DNA from: JAIBJN01 sp963811635
GTDB taxonomy: Bacteria; Actinomycetota; Thermoleophilia; Gaiellales; Gaiellaceae
Length of the DNA: 64,000 bases
Direction of reading: 5' to 3'
NCBI GenBank assembly: GCA_963811635.1
Contig: CAWESB010000003.1
Coordinates: forward strand, 123,946 to 187,945
Part shown: one piece after another, positions 18,401 to 28,351 of the stretch
How positions within the stretch are numbered: position 1 is the stretch's first letter
Layout: each line of letters begins with the position of its first letter
The notes under the pieces: generated by a model
What the model was told of the DNA's origin: nothing
Seen by the model: the letters and a program-made list of their open reading frames with translations, nothing else
The model's database searches: none
Program-made: the position numbers and the translations under genes

Positions 18401-19199
18401 GACCGCGGACTTCCACAAGCCGTGGAACATCGGCGTGACGCCGAATCCGGCTATCCAGGCCCGGATCGACGCCCTCACCGAGGAGCTCAAGCCGATCCTG
18501 GGCACGGTCATCGGCGCGTCGACCGTCGAGGTCCTCCGCTCCGACTCCTGCGGTCGCGTCGACGGCCGTCTCTGCGAGTCCAAGGTCGGAGACGTCGTCA
18601 CGGACGCCATGCGGACGTCCTTCGGGACCGACTTCGCCATCACCAACTCAGGTGGGCTCCGGGCCCAGCTCACGTGCCCACCCGCCGGGGGCGGCGACGG
18701 GCTCTGCCCGAGCTTCGCCCCGCCGCCGTGGCAGATCACGCGTGGACAGGTGCTGGCAGTGCTCCCGTTCGGAAACACCGTCGTCACCCTCGACGTCAAC
18801 GGCGCGGAGCTGAAGACGATGCTGGAGAACGGCGTCTCGCGGATGCCCGCGGCCGACGGCCGCTTCCCGCAGGTCTCCGGGCTCTGCTTCACCTACGACA
18901 TCTCGGCCCCGGCGGGGACCCGGGTCACCGGCGCGGTGCGGCAGGCGGCGGACGGGAGCTGCACGGGAGCGCCCGTCGACCTGACGGCAGGCGCCATGTA
19001 CCACATCGCCGAGAACGACTTCATGGTCGCAGGCGGGGACGGGTACCCGAACTTCGCGAGCCGCGCTCACACGCGCGAGATCATGGATCAGACAACGGCG
19101 AACTACATCACGGCGAATACGCCGATCAGCCCCGCGATTCAGGGCCGCGTCGTCTGCACGACGACCGGGGCGACCGCCTGCCCCGTGGTCACCCCGTAG
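15426..19199 (+). CDS. Secreted fusion: alkaline-phosphatase-superfamily phosphodiesterase + 5'-nucleotidase
   Basis: A 1257-residue exported protein with signal peptide (1-32). Residues about 48-700 form an alkaline-phosphatase/nucleotide-pyrophosphatase-type domain: ILFAADGMRPDLVD (metal), PPNTGVGWYTLSTGAWPGEHG (nucleophile region), DEFSHQ and VSSDHGFAP (metal). Residues about 718-1010 form a metallophosphatase of the 5'-nucleotidase class: ILDISDYHGQL, AAGDSIGA, GLGNHNFDK, VVMGHDG, IGDHTNF. The last motif lacks the second His of GHTH. Residues about 1010-1240 match the 5'-nucleotidase C-terminal substrate domain (SKVGDVVTDAM, ITNSGGLRAQL, PFGNTVVTLD, GGDGYPNF). The two activities could act in series on extracellular nucleotides to release phosphate and nucleosides. 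A purine-rich GGGAGAGGAG lies just before the ATG. Confidence 0.85.
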   Translation: MTRTLRLRVALVAALTLFVVLTVAGAGGAGAVQGSAKKAKAQAAAAPTKKAILFAADGMRPDLVDRYAGEGFLPTMQALMRDGVKGQNGLLQGFPPNTGVGWYTLSTGAWPGEHGSTNNTFHRTGEGNFNNSTSFATTGILQADHIGQAAERAGKSVVSVEWVGTRNLVPALQGPVVDFRSFFSRRGIVLNYDLPGQPAGANAFGVDYQRVNLAPAAGWSNVPASFSPAQEQQFTLTTTFAAANPTRVYDLYIYDSTNDGTTNYDRVLVVPATAVKDGSAAVADLAEGDWADAKVGLIGPRAGQTAGFYVKAIEIAPDLSKFRVYFTSVARVNATYNALGAAGSAAFEETLAHDFPTSTAADFAPLEAGIVDEDTYAEQGLAWKDAHWAYLHYIFETLGVHADLLLLGTPTTDEFSHQFMGLVTPTDIDGNPNPFYDDVTNDDVPDGRVDEREGFIRTAYQEADNTLALGRELMGKNDTTVFVSSDHGFAPQWYAVNVSKVLVDLGLQEREQSGNCRKAANDPGTTTPGDTLAKECHAGGTAQIYINLAGRDPAAGNTPQVPAANYEAVRNQIIAAFQNLDDPNLPGQQQVVLKVMKKEELRNVDGTDALHPNRSGDVVVVFRPPYQTDAQTPGQLVAPSQFFGQHGYLPNLVNIARNVNMHATFIAAGPGIRKQSPVAGVRAIDLAPTLSYLLGIPGPQNARGKILRNLFPNPGQLKEITILDISDYHGQLVPLSEAADTLAGGGAANPTFGIGGSAFLKPWFDAYRAEAPGGSITVAAGDSIGATPPISSFFDDKPTIELMNLMGFSADGLGNHNFDKSATFFRNVIVPLANFPYLSSNIVDAAGKTPPEWKPSQVFDSFDGAKLGLVGFSNEDIPELTRPGALDPFHVDPRIPRVQAEVNRLSANGIGPIVVMGHDGATAGTLDNPTGPIVDLADALTGVDVVIGDHTNFQVVSTRPNGVLVVENLSKGVRFTRVRLLVDTKTKEVVYKTADFHKPWNIGVTPNPAIQARIDALTEELKPILGTVIGASTVEVLRSDSCGRVDGRLCESKVGDVVTDAMRTSFGTDFAITNSGGLRAQLTCPPAGGGDGLCPSFAPPPWQITRGQVLAVLPFGNTVVTLDVNGAELKTMLENGVSRMPAADGRFPQVSGLCFTYDISAPAGTRVTGAVRQAADGSCTGAPVDLTAGAMYHIAENDFMVAGGDGYPNFASRAHTREIMDQTTANYITANTPISPAIQGRVVCTTTGATACPVVTP

Positions 19200-19213
19200 C
19201 CGAATCAGCTCGG

Positions 19214-19250
19214 ACCGAGCCGCTCAGCCGATCGCGCTGAGCGGCTCGGT
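19214..19250. terminator. Bidirectional hairpin terminator
   Basis: A perfect 15-bp stem (19214-19228 with 19236-19250) around a 7-base loop lies between two convergent genes and overlaps the last codons of the metallophosphoesterase gene. No U-tract follows on either strand, so it would be an I-shaped terminator or a mRNA-stabilising hairpin. Confidence 0.7.
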
Positions 19251-20045
19251 TCCGCGCGGAAAGCGGCGGTCGGCGATCTGCGCCCAGCGGTGGTCGGCCC
19301 AGGCATAGGTGAGCACGCGGAGCGCGCGCTCGTCGGCCTCGATCAGGTGAAGGCCCCTGGCCTCGCCCCGCCGTCGCGGCCGCGGCTGGCCGAGTCCGGG
19401 CGCGGTCACGACGGTCGTGCCGGGCACCGGCCCTTCCGCCACCTCGAACTCGCGGCGCTCGCTGACGGCGCTCTGGTGGATGTGCCCGGAGACGATCAGG
19501 TCGGCGCCGGCGTCGACGAGCGAGCCGAGGACGGAGCCACGGGAGCTGACCGGGCGCTTGCGGCTGCGCCAGGGGGCACCGACGAGGTGATGGTGGAGGG
19601 CGACGACCCGGAGTGCGCCCTCGGGCGCCTCGGCGAGCACGCGGGCGGCGTGCTCGAGTTGCCCCTGCCGGAGGGCGCCGCCCTGGTGGCGCCACGGACG
19701 CACCGAGTTCAGGCCGCAGACCACGAGCTGCTCGGAGCGGTAGACAGGCTCCAACTCGGCCCACTGGCGCCCGAACTCGTCGAACGGGCGCAGCCACCGC
19801 GCCGGCGGCCAGGGAGGGATGTCGTGGTTCCCCGGGACGACCACGAGCGGCCGCTCGAGGGAGCGCAGGAGGGCCGCGGCCCGCTCCTGCTGCTCCCGCG
19901 TGTTTCGGTGCGCGAGATCGCCGGTGGCGAGAACCACTTCCGGGTCGGTCGCGCGGACGAGCTCGACCAGGTCCGCCTCGACTTCGGGCTCCTCGTGCGT
20001 CCCCGCATGCAGGTCGGAAACGTGCAACATGCGGAGGTTTGGCAT
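19224..20045 (-). CDS. Metallophosphoesterase, CpdA/Icc-like
   Basis: A 273-residue cytoplasmic calcineurin-type phosphoesterase. The full set of metal motifs is present: HVSDLHAGT, ATGDLAHRN, VPGNHDIP, LHHHLVG and SGHIHQ. Relatives include class III cyclic-nucleotide phosphodiesterases (CpdA) and DNA-repair nucleases; substrate cannot be told from sequence. Start ATG 20045 shares a 25-base spacer with the divergent small membrane-protein gene, and a palindromic ACTATAGT in that gap can serve as the -10 for both. Confidence 0.85.
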   Translation of the reverse strand: MPNLRMLHVSDLHAGTHEEPEVEADLVELVRATDPEVVLATGDLAHRNTREQQERAAALLRSLERPLVVVPGNHDIPPWPPARWLRPFDEFGRQWAELEPVYRSEQLVVCGLNSVRPWRHQGGALRQGQLEHAARVLAEAPEGALRVVALHHHLVGAPWRSRKRPVSSRGSVLGSLVDAGADLIVSGHIHQSAVSERREFEVAEGPVPGTTVVTAPGLGQPRPRRRGEARGLHLIEADERALRVLTYAWADHRWAQIADRRFPRGTEPLSAIG

Positions 20046-20056
20046 CGGGCCGGGAG

Positions 20057-20064
20057 ACTATAGT
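20057..20064. promoter_or_regulatory. Palindromic -10 for two divergent genes
   Basis: ACTATAGT is its own reverse complement and gives TATAGT on both strands. On the plus strand it ends 6 bases before ATG 20071, on the minus strand 11 bases before ATG 20045. The whole spacer is 25 bases, so both transcripts must begin at or very near their start codons. Confidence 0.6.
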
Positions 20065-20070
20065 GAGAGT

Positions 20071-20310
20071 ATGGTCGACGAACCTGCGGAGATCTTCGAC
20101 GACATGTACCTCGGCTTGCGGGCCGGTGCGGCAGAACGCAAGAAGCGGCGCGGCGAGACCCTCTCGCCCGAGGAGCAGGAGGTCCTCGGGCGCTGGCGTC
20201 GGCTCTCGGCGTGGCGAAAGACCCTCGCGGTGGGCGCGTTCGCGGTCGGCACCTTCGGCCTCGGCTTCACGCTCGGCGGCCTCATCTTCGGCCGCTGGCG
20301 CCGGGCGTAG
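20071..20310 (+). CDS. Small single-pass membrane protein
   Basis: A 79-residue product with no recognised family. An acidic and then basic soluble N-terminus (VDEPAEIFDDMY, AAERKKRRGETLSPEEQEVL) is followed by one membrane segment (about 52-74, LAVGAFAVGTFGLGFTLGGLIFG) and a short basic end. The start follows a TATAGT -10 at six bases and there is no Shine-Dalgarno sequence. The PH-domain gene follows 30 bases later, and the two may act together at the membrane. Confidence 0.65.
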   Translation: MVDEPAEIFDDMYLGLRAGAAERKKRRGETLSPEEQEVLGRWRRLSAWRKTLAVGAFAVGTFGLGFTLGGLIFGRWRRA

Positions 20311-20340
20311 CCCGGGAGGAGGGGAGCGGCGGTCGCCGAA

Positions 20341-20778
20341 GTGCGCCGCGTGACCGCTCAGCTCGAGCCCGGCGAGGAGGTTCGCCTCGACGCGCGGCCG
20401 CACGGCATCGCCCTCGTCCAGCCGCTGCTGCGGCCGCTCGCGCTCGTGGGCGCGGGGGTCGTGCTCGTCGTGGTCGGCCAGGAGTTCTGGATCGCCGGGA
20501 TCGCCGGCGCCGCGCTCCTCGCCCTGGCGGCGCTGCTTGCCCTCCGCGCCGTCCTACGCTGGGATCGGACGCGGCTGCTCCTGACCTCGGAGAAGCTCAC
20601 CGTTGTCTACGGGGTCGCCCGGCGCCGCTCCGCGTCGGTCGCCCTGGCGCGCGCGCCGGCGCTCGAGTTCGAGCAGGGAATCCTCGGTCGGCTCTTCGGC
20701 TACGGGACGCTCGTCGCGGGCGATTTCGAGGTTCCGTACGTCCCGGACGCGCGCCGGATCCGAAAGCTGATCGCCTAG
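20341..20778 (+). CDS. Bacterial PH-domain membrane protein (YdbS/DUF304-like)
   Basis: A 145-residue protein with two membrane segments (about 27-45 and 50-66) followed by a bPH2-type domain: the strand pattern WDRTRLLLTSEKLTVVYGVARRRSASVALARAPALEFEQG...GTLVAGD is characteristic. Members sit in the membrane with the PH domain in the cytoplasm; function is mostly unknown. Start is GTG 20341, with GTG 20350 as an alternative; a purine-rich stretch GGAGGAGGGGAG lies about 15 bases upstream. Confidence 0.75.
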   Translation: MRRVTAQLEPGEEVRLDARPHGIALVQPLLRPLALVGAGVVLVVVGQEFWIAGIAGAALLALAALLALRAVLRWDRTRLLLTSEKLTVVYGVARRRSASVALARAPALEFEQGILGRLFGYGTLVAGDFEVPYVPDARRIRKLIA

Positions 20779-20870
20779 CCCTCCCCGAATCCCTGAGAAA
20801 GCGGAGTCGACGGCGAGCTAGTGAGCTCGTAAACGGCCTGAAGCATGCCGGCCGGCACATTTGACGGCCC

Positions 20871-20876
20871 TATGAT
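20871..20876 (+). promoter_or_regulatory. -10 hexamer for the ammonia-lyase-like gene
   Basis: TATGAT ends 9 bases before ATG 20886; no Shine-Dalgarno sequence lies in between. Confidence 0.4.
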
Positions 20877-20885
20877 CGTCGGTGG

Positions 20886-22335
20886 ATGACCGTCATCGTC
20901 GACACCCGTGCGGACTTCACGCTGGAGAACTTTCGCCGCGTGGGGCTCGGCGGTGAGAGCGTGCGGATCGGACCGCGGGCCGTGGAACGGATGGAGGCCA
21001 CGCGCGCGTCGTTCGTCGCGCTTCTGAACTCCGATCGCACGGCGTTCATCTACGGGACGACGACGCGTCCGGGAATCGAGGTGGGCCGGGCCCTGGCCCC
21101 GGACGAGCAGCGCGGATATGCCGGCACGCTGCGCGGAAGCTGGAGCCCCAGCTTCGGCGGAGGCGGCGTCCTCGAGGAGCACGTAGCGCGCGGGATCGTG
21201 TTCGCGCGGCTGGCGAACTTCGTCGAGGGCAACGCCAAGACGCGGCCGGTGATCGCGGAGCGGATCGCGGCGCTGCTCGACGGCCCGCTGCCCGAGCTTC
21301 CGCTCGGCGGGCACGTCGCCGCCGGCGAGATCCTGACGCTCGCTCCGCTGATGAACGCGATCGAAGGCGACTTCGAGGAGGGGGAGACGATGGCGCTCGT
21401 CAACGGCTCGCCGTGCGCCGCTGCACTCGCGGCGGACGTCGCGCTTGCGGCCCGTCATCGCCTCCACGGGGCCGAAAGGGTCTTCGCGCTCTCCATCGAG
21501 GCGTTTGGCGCCCCGCTCGACGCCTACGACGAGGCGCTGGAGGCCTTCTGGGAAGACGAGAACGAGATCGCCGCTCTGCAGGGGCTCCGCGGTTGTCTGG
21601 AAGGCGCTCTGGAAACCGATCGCCTCGACCACCAGGCACCCGTCAGCTACAGGATCCTCCCGCGCGTTCTCGGCCAGGCACACCGCGCCGTGGGCGCCAT
21701 CGAGCACGCAGCGACCGTCTCGCTGCGCTCGGTGACGGACAACCCTGTCTACGTGCCGCCGGACGAGCGACACCCGCTCGGCCGGGCGATCTCGACCGGC
21801 GGCTACCACAACGGGATGGTCTATCCCGCGATGAGCGCGCTGGCGGCGAGCCTGGGCCGACGTGGTCTTCCTCGCCGAGCGCCACGTCACGGCGATGCAC
21901 GTGGGCGCGACGAGCGAGCTTCCCCCGCTGCTGGAGCGGCCGGGCGGGGGCGGCGGCAAGACGAACCTGCTGGGTTGGGTCGCGGGGAGCTTTCTCGAGG
22001 ATGCGCGGACTGCGGCATCCGCGACTCTGCTGCCGTCCGGAATCGGCGATGCGCAGAACGACGTCGGCGTCCCGACGTTTCTTGCCTACCGCAAGGAGCG
22101 CGTCGCCGCCGACTGCCTCGATTCCGCGCTCGCGCTGCTCGCCGCCAGCTCGAGCCAGGCGCTGTGGGCCACGGACCGCGCGCCGGCGCCACCGCTTCGG
22201 CCTCTCCTCGACCGTGTGCGCTCGGTGTTCGAGCCGGTCGACGATCCTGCCGGTCGGCGAATCGGCGACGAGCTCGGCAGGCTGGCGCAGGAGTTCGCAG
22301 CGGCTGCTCGCACAGGCGCAGGCGGCCTTGCCTGA
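20886..22335 (+). CDS. Aromatic amino acid lyase (HAL/PAL) homologue without MIO triad, frameshifted
   Basis: About 482 residues of the histidine/phenylalanine ammonia-lyase superfamily. Conserved family parts include FIYGTTTRPG (active-site Tyr loop), ALVNGSPCAAALA (the LINGTQ region), VSYRILPRVLGQAH (the YS-R--PQ motif) and SVTDNP. The Ala-Ser-Gly that cyclises to the MIO cofactor is missing: the matching loop reads GGHVAAGEILTLAPL, and the usual 40-residue stretch after it is very short. Deamination by the known mechanism is therefore doubtful. One extra base in the GGG run at 21854-21856 shifts the frame; removing it gives AASLADVVFLAERHV and an intact C-terminus. I infer a sequencing indel. 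Confidence 0.78.
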
Positions 22336-22375
22336 GCGGCCGCACACGAACGTCTGTTCTATCCGGTCACAGGGC

Positions 22376-22381
22376 TAGACT
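22376..22381 (+). promoter_or_regulatory. Leaderless -10 hexamer for uvrA
   Basis: TAGACT ends 6 bases before the uvrA ATG, the same arrangement as polA. No SOS box recognised. Confidence 0.5.
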
Positions 22382-22387
22382 GGGCTG

Positions 22388-25225
<2,838 letters not shown>

Positions 25226-25248
25226 CGGGGTTCACGCCGCCCGGGCGG

Positions 25249-25254
25249 TAGCCT
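25249..25254 (+). promoter_or_regulatory. -10 hexamer that argues for a GTG start
   Basis: TAGCCT ends one base before ATG 25256 but seven bases before the in-frame GTG 25262. If the leaderless spacing of the other genes holds, translation of the Yip1-like gene starts at the GTG. Confidence 0.35.
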
Positions 25255-25255
25255 G

Positions 25256-25933
25256 ATGACCGTGAACGCCGAGGCGCAGACGGCTCCGAAGCCGAGCCCC
25301 GAGCGGCAGTGGTGGCTGCGGACGCTGGCGGTCTTCCAAACCCCGCGGCCCGTGTTCGCCGCCCTGCGTGATCCGTCGCCGCGCGAGGCGGAGGCGCGCG
25401 AGGAGCCGATCCTCGCGATCATCATCCTCGCCGGGATCTCCCTGATGCTGCTTGCGCCCGAGACCGGGCGCATCCTCGACGACACGCTCGTCGACGACAG
25501 CAAGGCCGTGCTCGCGGTGTCGATCTTCCTCAGCGGCGCCGTCTCGGGCACCTTCGCGTACTGGATCGGGGGCGCGCTCCTCTACCTCGGCCTGCGCGGA
25601 GCGGGATCGCAGGGAACCTACCGGCGCGCCCGCCACGTCCTCGCCTTCGCGGCCGTGCCGACGGTGCTCGCGCTGCTGCTCGTCTGGCCAGCCCGGCTCA
25701 TCGTCTACGGCACCGACTCGTTCCGAACCGGCGGGGATGACCACGGCGTCGGGCCGCTCCTGTTCGACCTGGCCGAGGCCGCGTTCATCCTTTGGTCGGT
25801 CGGGCTCCTCGTCTACGGGATCTCGGTGGTCGAGCGCTGGCGGGCTCTGCGCGCCGGCGTCGCCGTCGCGCTGCCGATCCTCGCCATCCTCGTCTTCACC
25901 GTCGCGCTCGCGATTCCGCTGTCGAGCCGCTGA
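25256..25933 (+). CDS. Yip1-family multi-pass membrane protein
   Basis: A 225-residue membrane protein. A soluble N-terminus with the pair WWLRTLAVFQTPRPVFAALRD, typical of Yip1-domain proteins, is followed by about five hydrophobic segments (near 57-75, 88-112, 128-146, 170-186, 200-218). Bacterial Yip1 proteins are of unknown function. Start may be GTG 25262 rather than ATG 25256 (see the -10 entry). Its last 38 bases overlap the convergent panB gene. Confidence 0.7.
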   Translation: MTVNAEAQTAPKPSPERQWWLRTLAVFQTPRPVFAALRDPSPREAEAREEPILAIIILAGISLMLLAPETGRILDDTLVDDSKAVLAVSIFLSGAVSGTFAYWIGGALLYLGLRGAGSQGTYRRARHVLAFAAVPTVLALLLVWPARLIVYGTDSFRTGGDDHGVGPLLFDLAEAAFILWSVGLLVYGISVVERWRALRAGVAVALPILAILVFTVALAIPLSSR

Positions 25934-26780
25934 GGAACGCAGCCAGCTCGTCCTCGGGCATCGCGTACGTGTGCTCCTCGGTAGGGAACACGCCGGAGCG
26001 CACCTCTCCGGCGAAGCGCTCGAGTGCGTCCTGGATCTCGACGCCGATCTCCGCGTAGCGCTTCGTGAAGCGCGGCGACGTCCGATCGTAGAGCCCGAGC
26101 AGGTCGTGAAAGACGAGGACCTGGCCGTCGCAGTCCGTCCCCGAGCCGATCCCGATCGTCGGGATCGTCAGCTCCTCGCTGACGCGGGCGGCGACCGGCG
26201 CGGGCACGGCCTCGAGCACGAGCGCGAAGCACCCTGCCTGCTCGAGCGCGACCGCGTCGTCCAGGAGCTGCAGCGCCTTCGCGGCCGTCTTGCCCTGGGC
26301 CCTGAAGCCGCCGAGCAGCGTCGCCGACTGGGGAGTGAGCCCGAGGTGGCCCATGACGGGGATGCCCGCGCCGACGAGCGCGGCCGCACGGGAGAGGCTC
26401 GGGCCGGCGCCCTCGAGCTTGACCGCGTCCGCGCCGGCCTCCTTGACGAAGCGGATCGCGTTGCGGACGGCGTCCTCGTCCGAGACCTGGTAGGAGCCGA
26501 ACGGCAGGTCGGCGAGGACGAGCGCGCGCTCCGCTCCGCGCGTGACCGCGCGGGTGAGCATGAGCATCTCCTCCATCGTCGCGGGCACGGTCGACGAGTG
26601 CCCCAGCACGGTCATCGCGGCGGAGTCGCCGACGAGGATCAGGTCGATCCCGGCCGCGTCCGCGAGCCGGCCGCTCGGGTAGTCGTACGCGGTCACCATG
26701 ACGATCCGCTCGCCCCGCCCGGCCATCTCGCCGAGGTGGGTGAGTGGAAGCTTGCCGTTGGCCTCGGGCCTGCTCGTCAC
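25896..26780 (-). CDS. panB: 3-methyl-2-oxobutanoate hydroxymethyltransferase
   Basis: PanB adds a hydroxymethyl group from methylene-tetrahydrofolate to alpha-ketoisovalerate, giving ketopantoate for pantothenate/CoA. The 294-residue sequence carries MVTAYDYPSGRLADAAGID, ILVGDSAAMTVLGHSSTVP (Mg and substrate site), ADLPFGSY, AVKLEG, MGHLGLTPQS, LEAVP and IGIGSGTDCDGQVLV, all family landmarks. It is the last gene of a DUF2520-panC-panB operon; its ATG overlaps the panC stop by four bases. Confidence 0.96.
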   Translation of the reverse strand: MTSRPEANGKLPLTHLGEMAGRGERIVMVTAYDYPSGRLADAAGIDLILVGDSAAMTVLGHSSTVPATMEEMLMLTRAVTRGAERALVLADLPFGSYQVSDEDAVRNAIRFVKEAGADAVKLEGAGPSLSRAAALVGAGIPVMGHLGLTPQSATLLGGFRAQGKTAAKALQLLDDAVALEQAGCFALVLEAVPAPVAARVSEELTIPTIGIGSGTDCDGQVLVFHDLLGLYDRTSPRFTKRYAEIGVEIQDALERFAGEVRSGVFPTEEHTYAMPEDELAAFLSGSTAESRARR

Positions 26781-27589
26781 TCCGGGTCTCCTTCGAGCAC
26801 GACGTTGTCGATCAGCCGGGTGGTGCCCGCGCGCACCGCAGCGAGAAGGTAGACGCGGCCGTCCAGCTGCGCAACCTCGACGTACTCGGGCTCGAGCAGC
26901 GGCTCGCCGGCCAGCACGGCGCGTGCGGCCTCGGCGGCGTCGCCGTCGCGTCGGTGCGCCTCGGCGCCGGCCTCGAGCGCTCGGGGCAGTGCCTGCGCCG
27001 CCGCGCGCTCGTCGGGCGAGAGGTAGGCGTTGCGGGAGCTGACGGCAACCCCGTCCTCTTCACGCACGGTCGGGACGATCCTGAGCTCGAGCCGCAGATC
27101 GAGGTCGCGCGCCATCCGGTCGACGAGCGCGGCCTGCTGAGCGTCCTTGCGGCCGAAGTAGGCGACGTCGGGCTCGACGATGTTGAAGAGCTTCAGGCAC
27201 ACGGTCGCGACGCCGCGGAAGTGACCCGGCCGTCCCGCGCCTTCCAGCTCCTCGGCGAGCGACTCGACGTCGATCCAGGTCTGGAACCCGGGCGGGTACA
27301 TCTCGTCGGCAGTGGGGACGAAGAGATGGTCGACTCCCCAGCCCTCGGCGAGGGAGGCATCCCGCTCCTCGTCGCGGGGATAGCGGTCGAGGTCCTCGCG
27401 TGCGCCGAACTGCGCGGGATTGACGAAGATGCTCGCGACGACGATGCCGCACTCGGCCGCGGCCCGCCGGATCAGCGCCTCGTGGCCGGCGTGCAGCGCG
27501 CCCATGGTCGGGACGAGCCCGATGCGCGAGCCCGCGCGAAGAGGCTCGAGCGCCGCGCGGAGCTCGGCGACCGTCCGGTGGGTGGTCAC
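26777..27589 (-). CDS. panC: Pantothenate synthetase
   Basis: PanC joins pantoate and beta-alanine using ATP. The 270-residue product has the nucleotide-binding PTMGALHAGHEALI, SIFVNPAQFG, DLDRYPRD, FRGVATVCLKLFNIV, FGRKDAQQ and VSSRNAYLS motifs of the family. It lies between DUF2520 and panB with four-base overlaps on both sides. panD (aspartate decarboxylase) is not in the window. Confidence 0.96.
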   Translation of the reverse strand: MTTHRTVAELRAALEPLRAGSRIGLVPTMGALHAGHEALIRRAAAECGIVVASIFVNPAQFGAREDLDRYPRDEERDASLAEGWGVDHLFVPTADEMYPPGFQTWIDVESLAEELEGAGRPGHFRGVATVCLKLFNIVEPDVAYFGRKDAQQAALVDRMARDLDLRLELRIVPTVREEDGVAVSSRNAYLSPDERAAAQALPRALEAGAEAHRRDGDAAEAARAVLAGEPLLEPEYVEVAQLDGRVYLLAAVRAGTTRLIDNVVLEGDPE

Positions 27590-28281
27590 CGCCCGGCGAC
27601 CGCCGACGTCATCGTCTCGGTCAACGCGCGGTACATCGGCTCCAGCTCGGGCCGGCGCTCGCGGATGACCTCGAGGTGCCGCTCGATCGTCTCCCAGTCC
27701 CCGCGCGTCAGCGGCCCGGTCAGCTCGAAGTCGTTGTCCATCGTCCGGCGCATGAGCGGGAGGAGGGCCGCGGGCGGCGCGCCGGCCTGCTCGAGCAGCT
27801 CGGCCGCCGCCCAGTGGACGGCGACGAGGAAGCCCTGCGCGATCGAAGCGGCCGCGTGGTAGAGAGCACGGTCCTCGTCGTCCAGCTCGAAGGCCTTCAG
27901 CCGGAGCAGGTCGGCGAGCCCGAAGCCTGCGTGCAGCGCCTGGTCGCTCTCGCCGCTCACGGCCGCCCAGGCGCCGTCGAGCTGCTCGGGACCGCCGTCG
28001 GGCACGAAGGTCTGGAGGGGGTGGAGGCTGAAACGGCGGACGTGGGGGTCGAGCACGTCGAGGGTGCGGGCGCCGCTCGTGTGCGCCACCCAGGGGCCGG
28101 TCGGGATCGCAGCGGCAACCTCCGCAACGGCGCGATCGGGCACGCAGAGGACGACGAGGTCGGCGTCGCCGGTCTCGAGCTCGTGCCCGGTCAGGCTCGT
28201 CGGCAGCGACTCGGAGAGCCGCGCGGCAAGCGCCGAGCCGACGCGTCCGGCGCCGACGACACAGGCTGACGTGAATTCCAT
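27586..28281 (-). CDS. Rossmann-fold/DUF2520 protein of the pantothenate operon
   Basis: A 231-residue two-domain protein. The N-terminus is an NAD(P)-binding Rossmann fold (VVGAGRVGSALAARL) and the C-terminus is the helical DUF2520 domain (YHAAASIAQGFLVAVHWAAAELLEQAG). The overall shape is like 6-phosphogluconate or ketopantoate dehydrogenases. The same family sits next to panC in mycobacteria (Rv3603c). No PanE is seen here, so this is a candidate ketopantoate reductase, an inference from context. Start ATG 28281 has GGAG six bases upstream. Confidence 0.85.
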   Translation of the reverse strand: MEFTSACVVGAGRVGSALAARLSESLPTSLTGHELETGDADLVVLCVPDRAVAEVAAAIPTGPWVAHTSGARTLDVLDPHVRRFSLHPLQTFVPDGGPEQLDGAWAAVSGESDQALHAGFGLADLLRLKAFELDDEDRALYHAAASIAQGFLVAVHWAAAELLEQAGAPPAALLPLMRRTMDNDFELTGPLTRGDWETIERHLEVIRERRPELEPMYRALTETMTSAVAGR

Positions 28282-28337
28282 CTCGGGCTCCAGTTCCGTG
28301 GGGATACCGGGCACTCGGTAGCTTAGCTGCCGCCCGC

Positions 28338-28343
28338 TAGCCT
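28338..28343 (+). promoter_or_regulatory. Leaderless -10 hexamer for msrB
   Basis: TAGCCT ends 8 bases before the msrB ATG (28352). It lies in the divergent spacer with the DUF2520 gene. Confidence 0.4.
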
Positions 28344-28351
28344 TACGGGGC

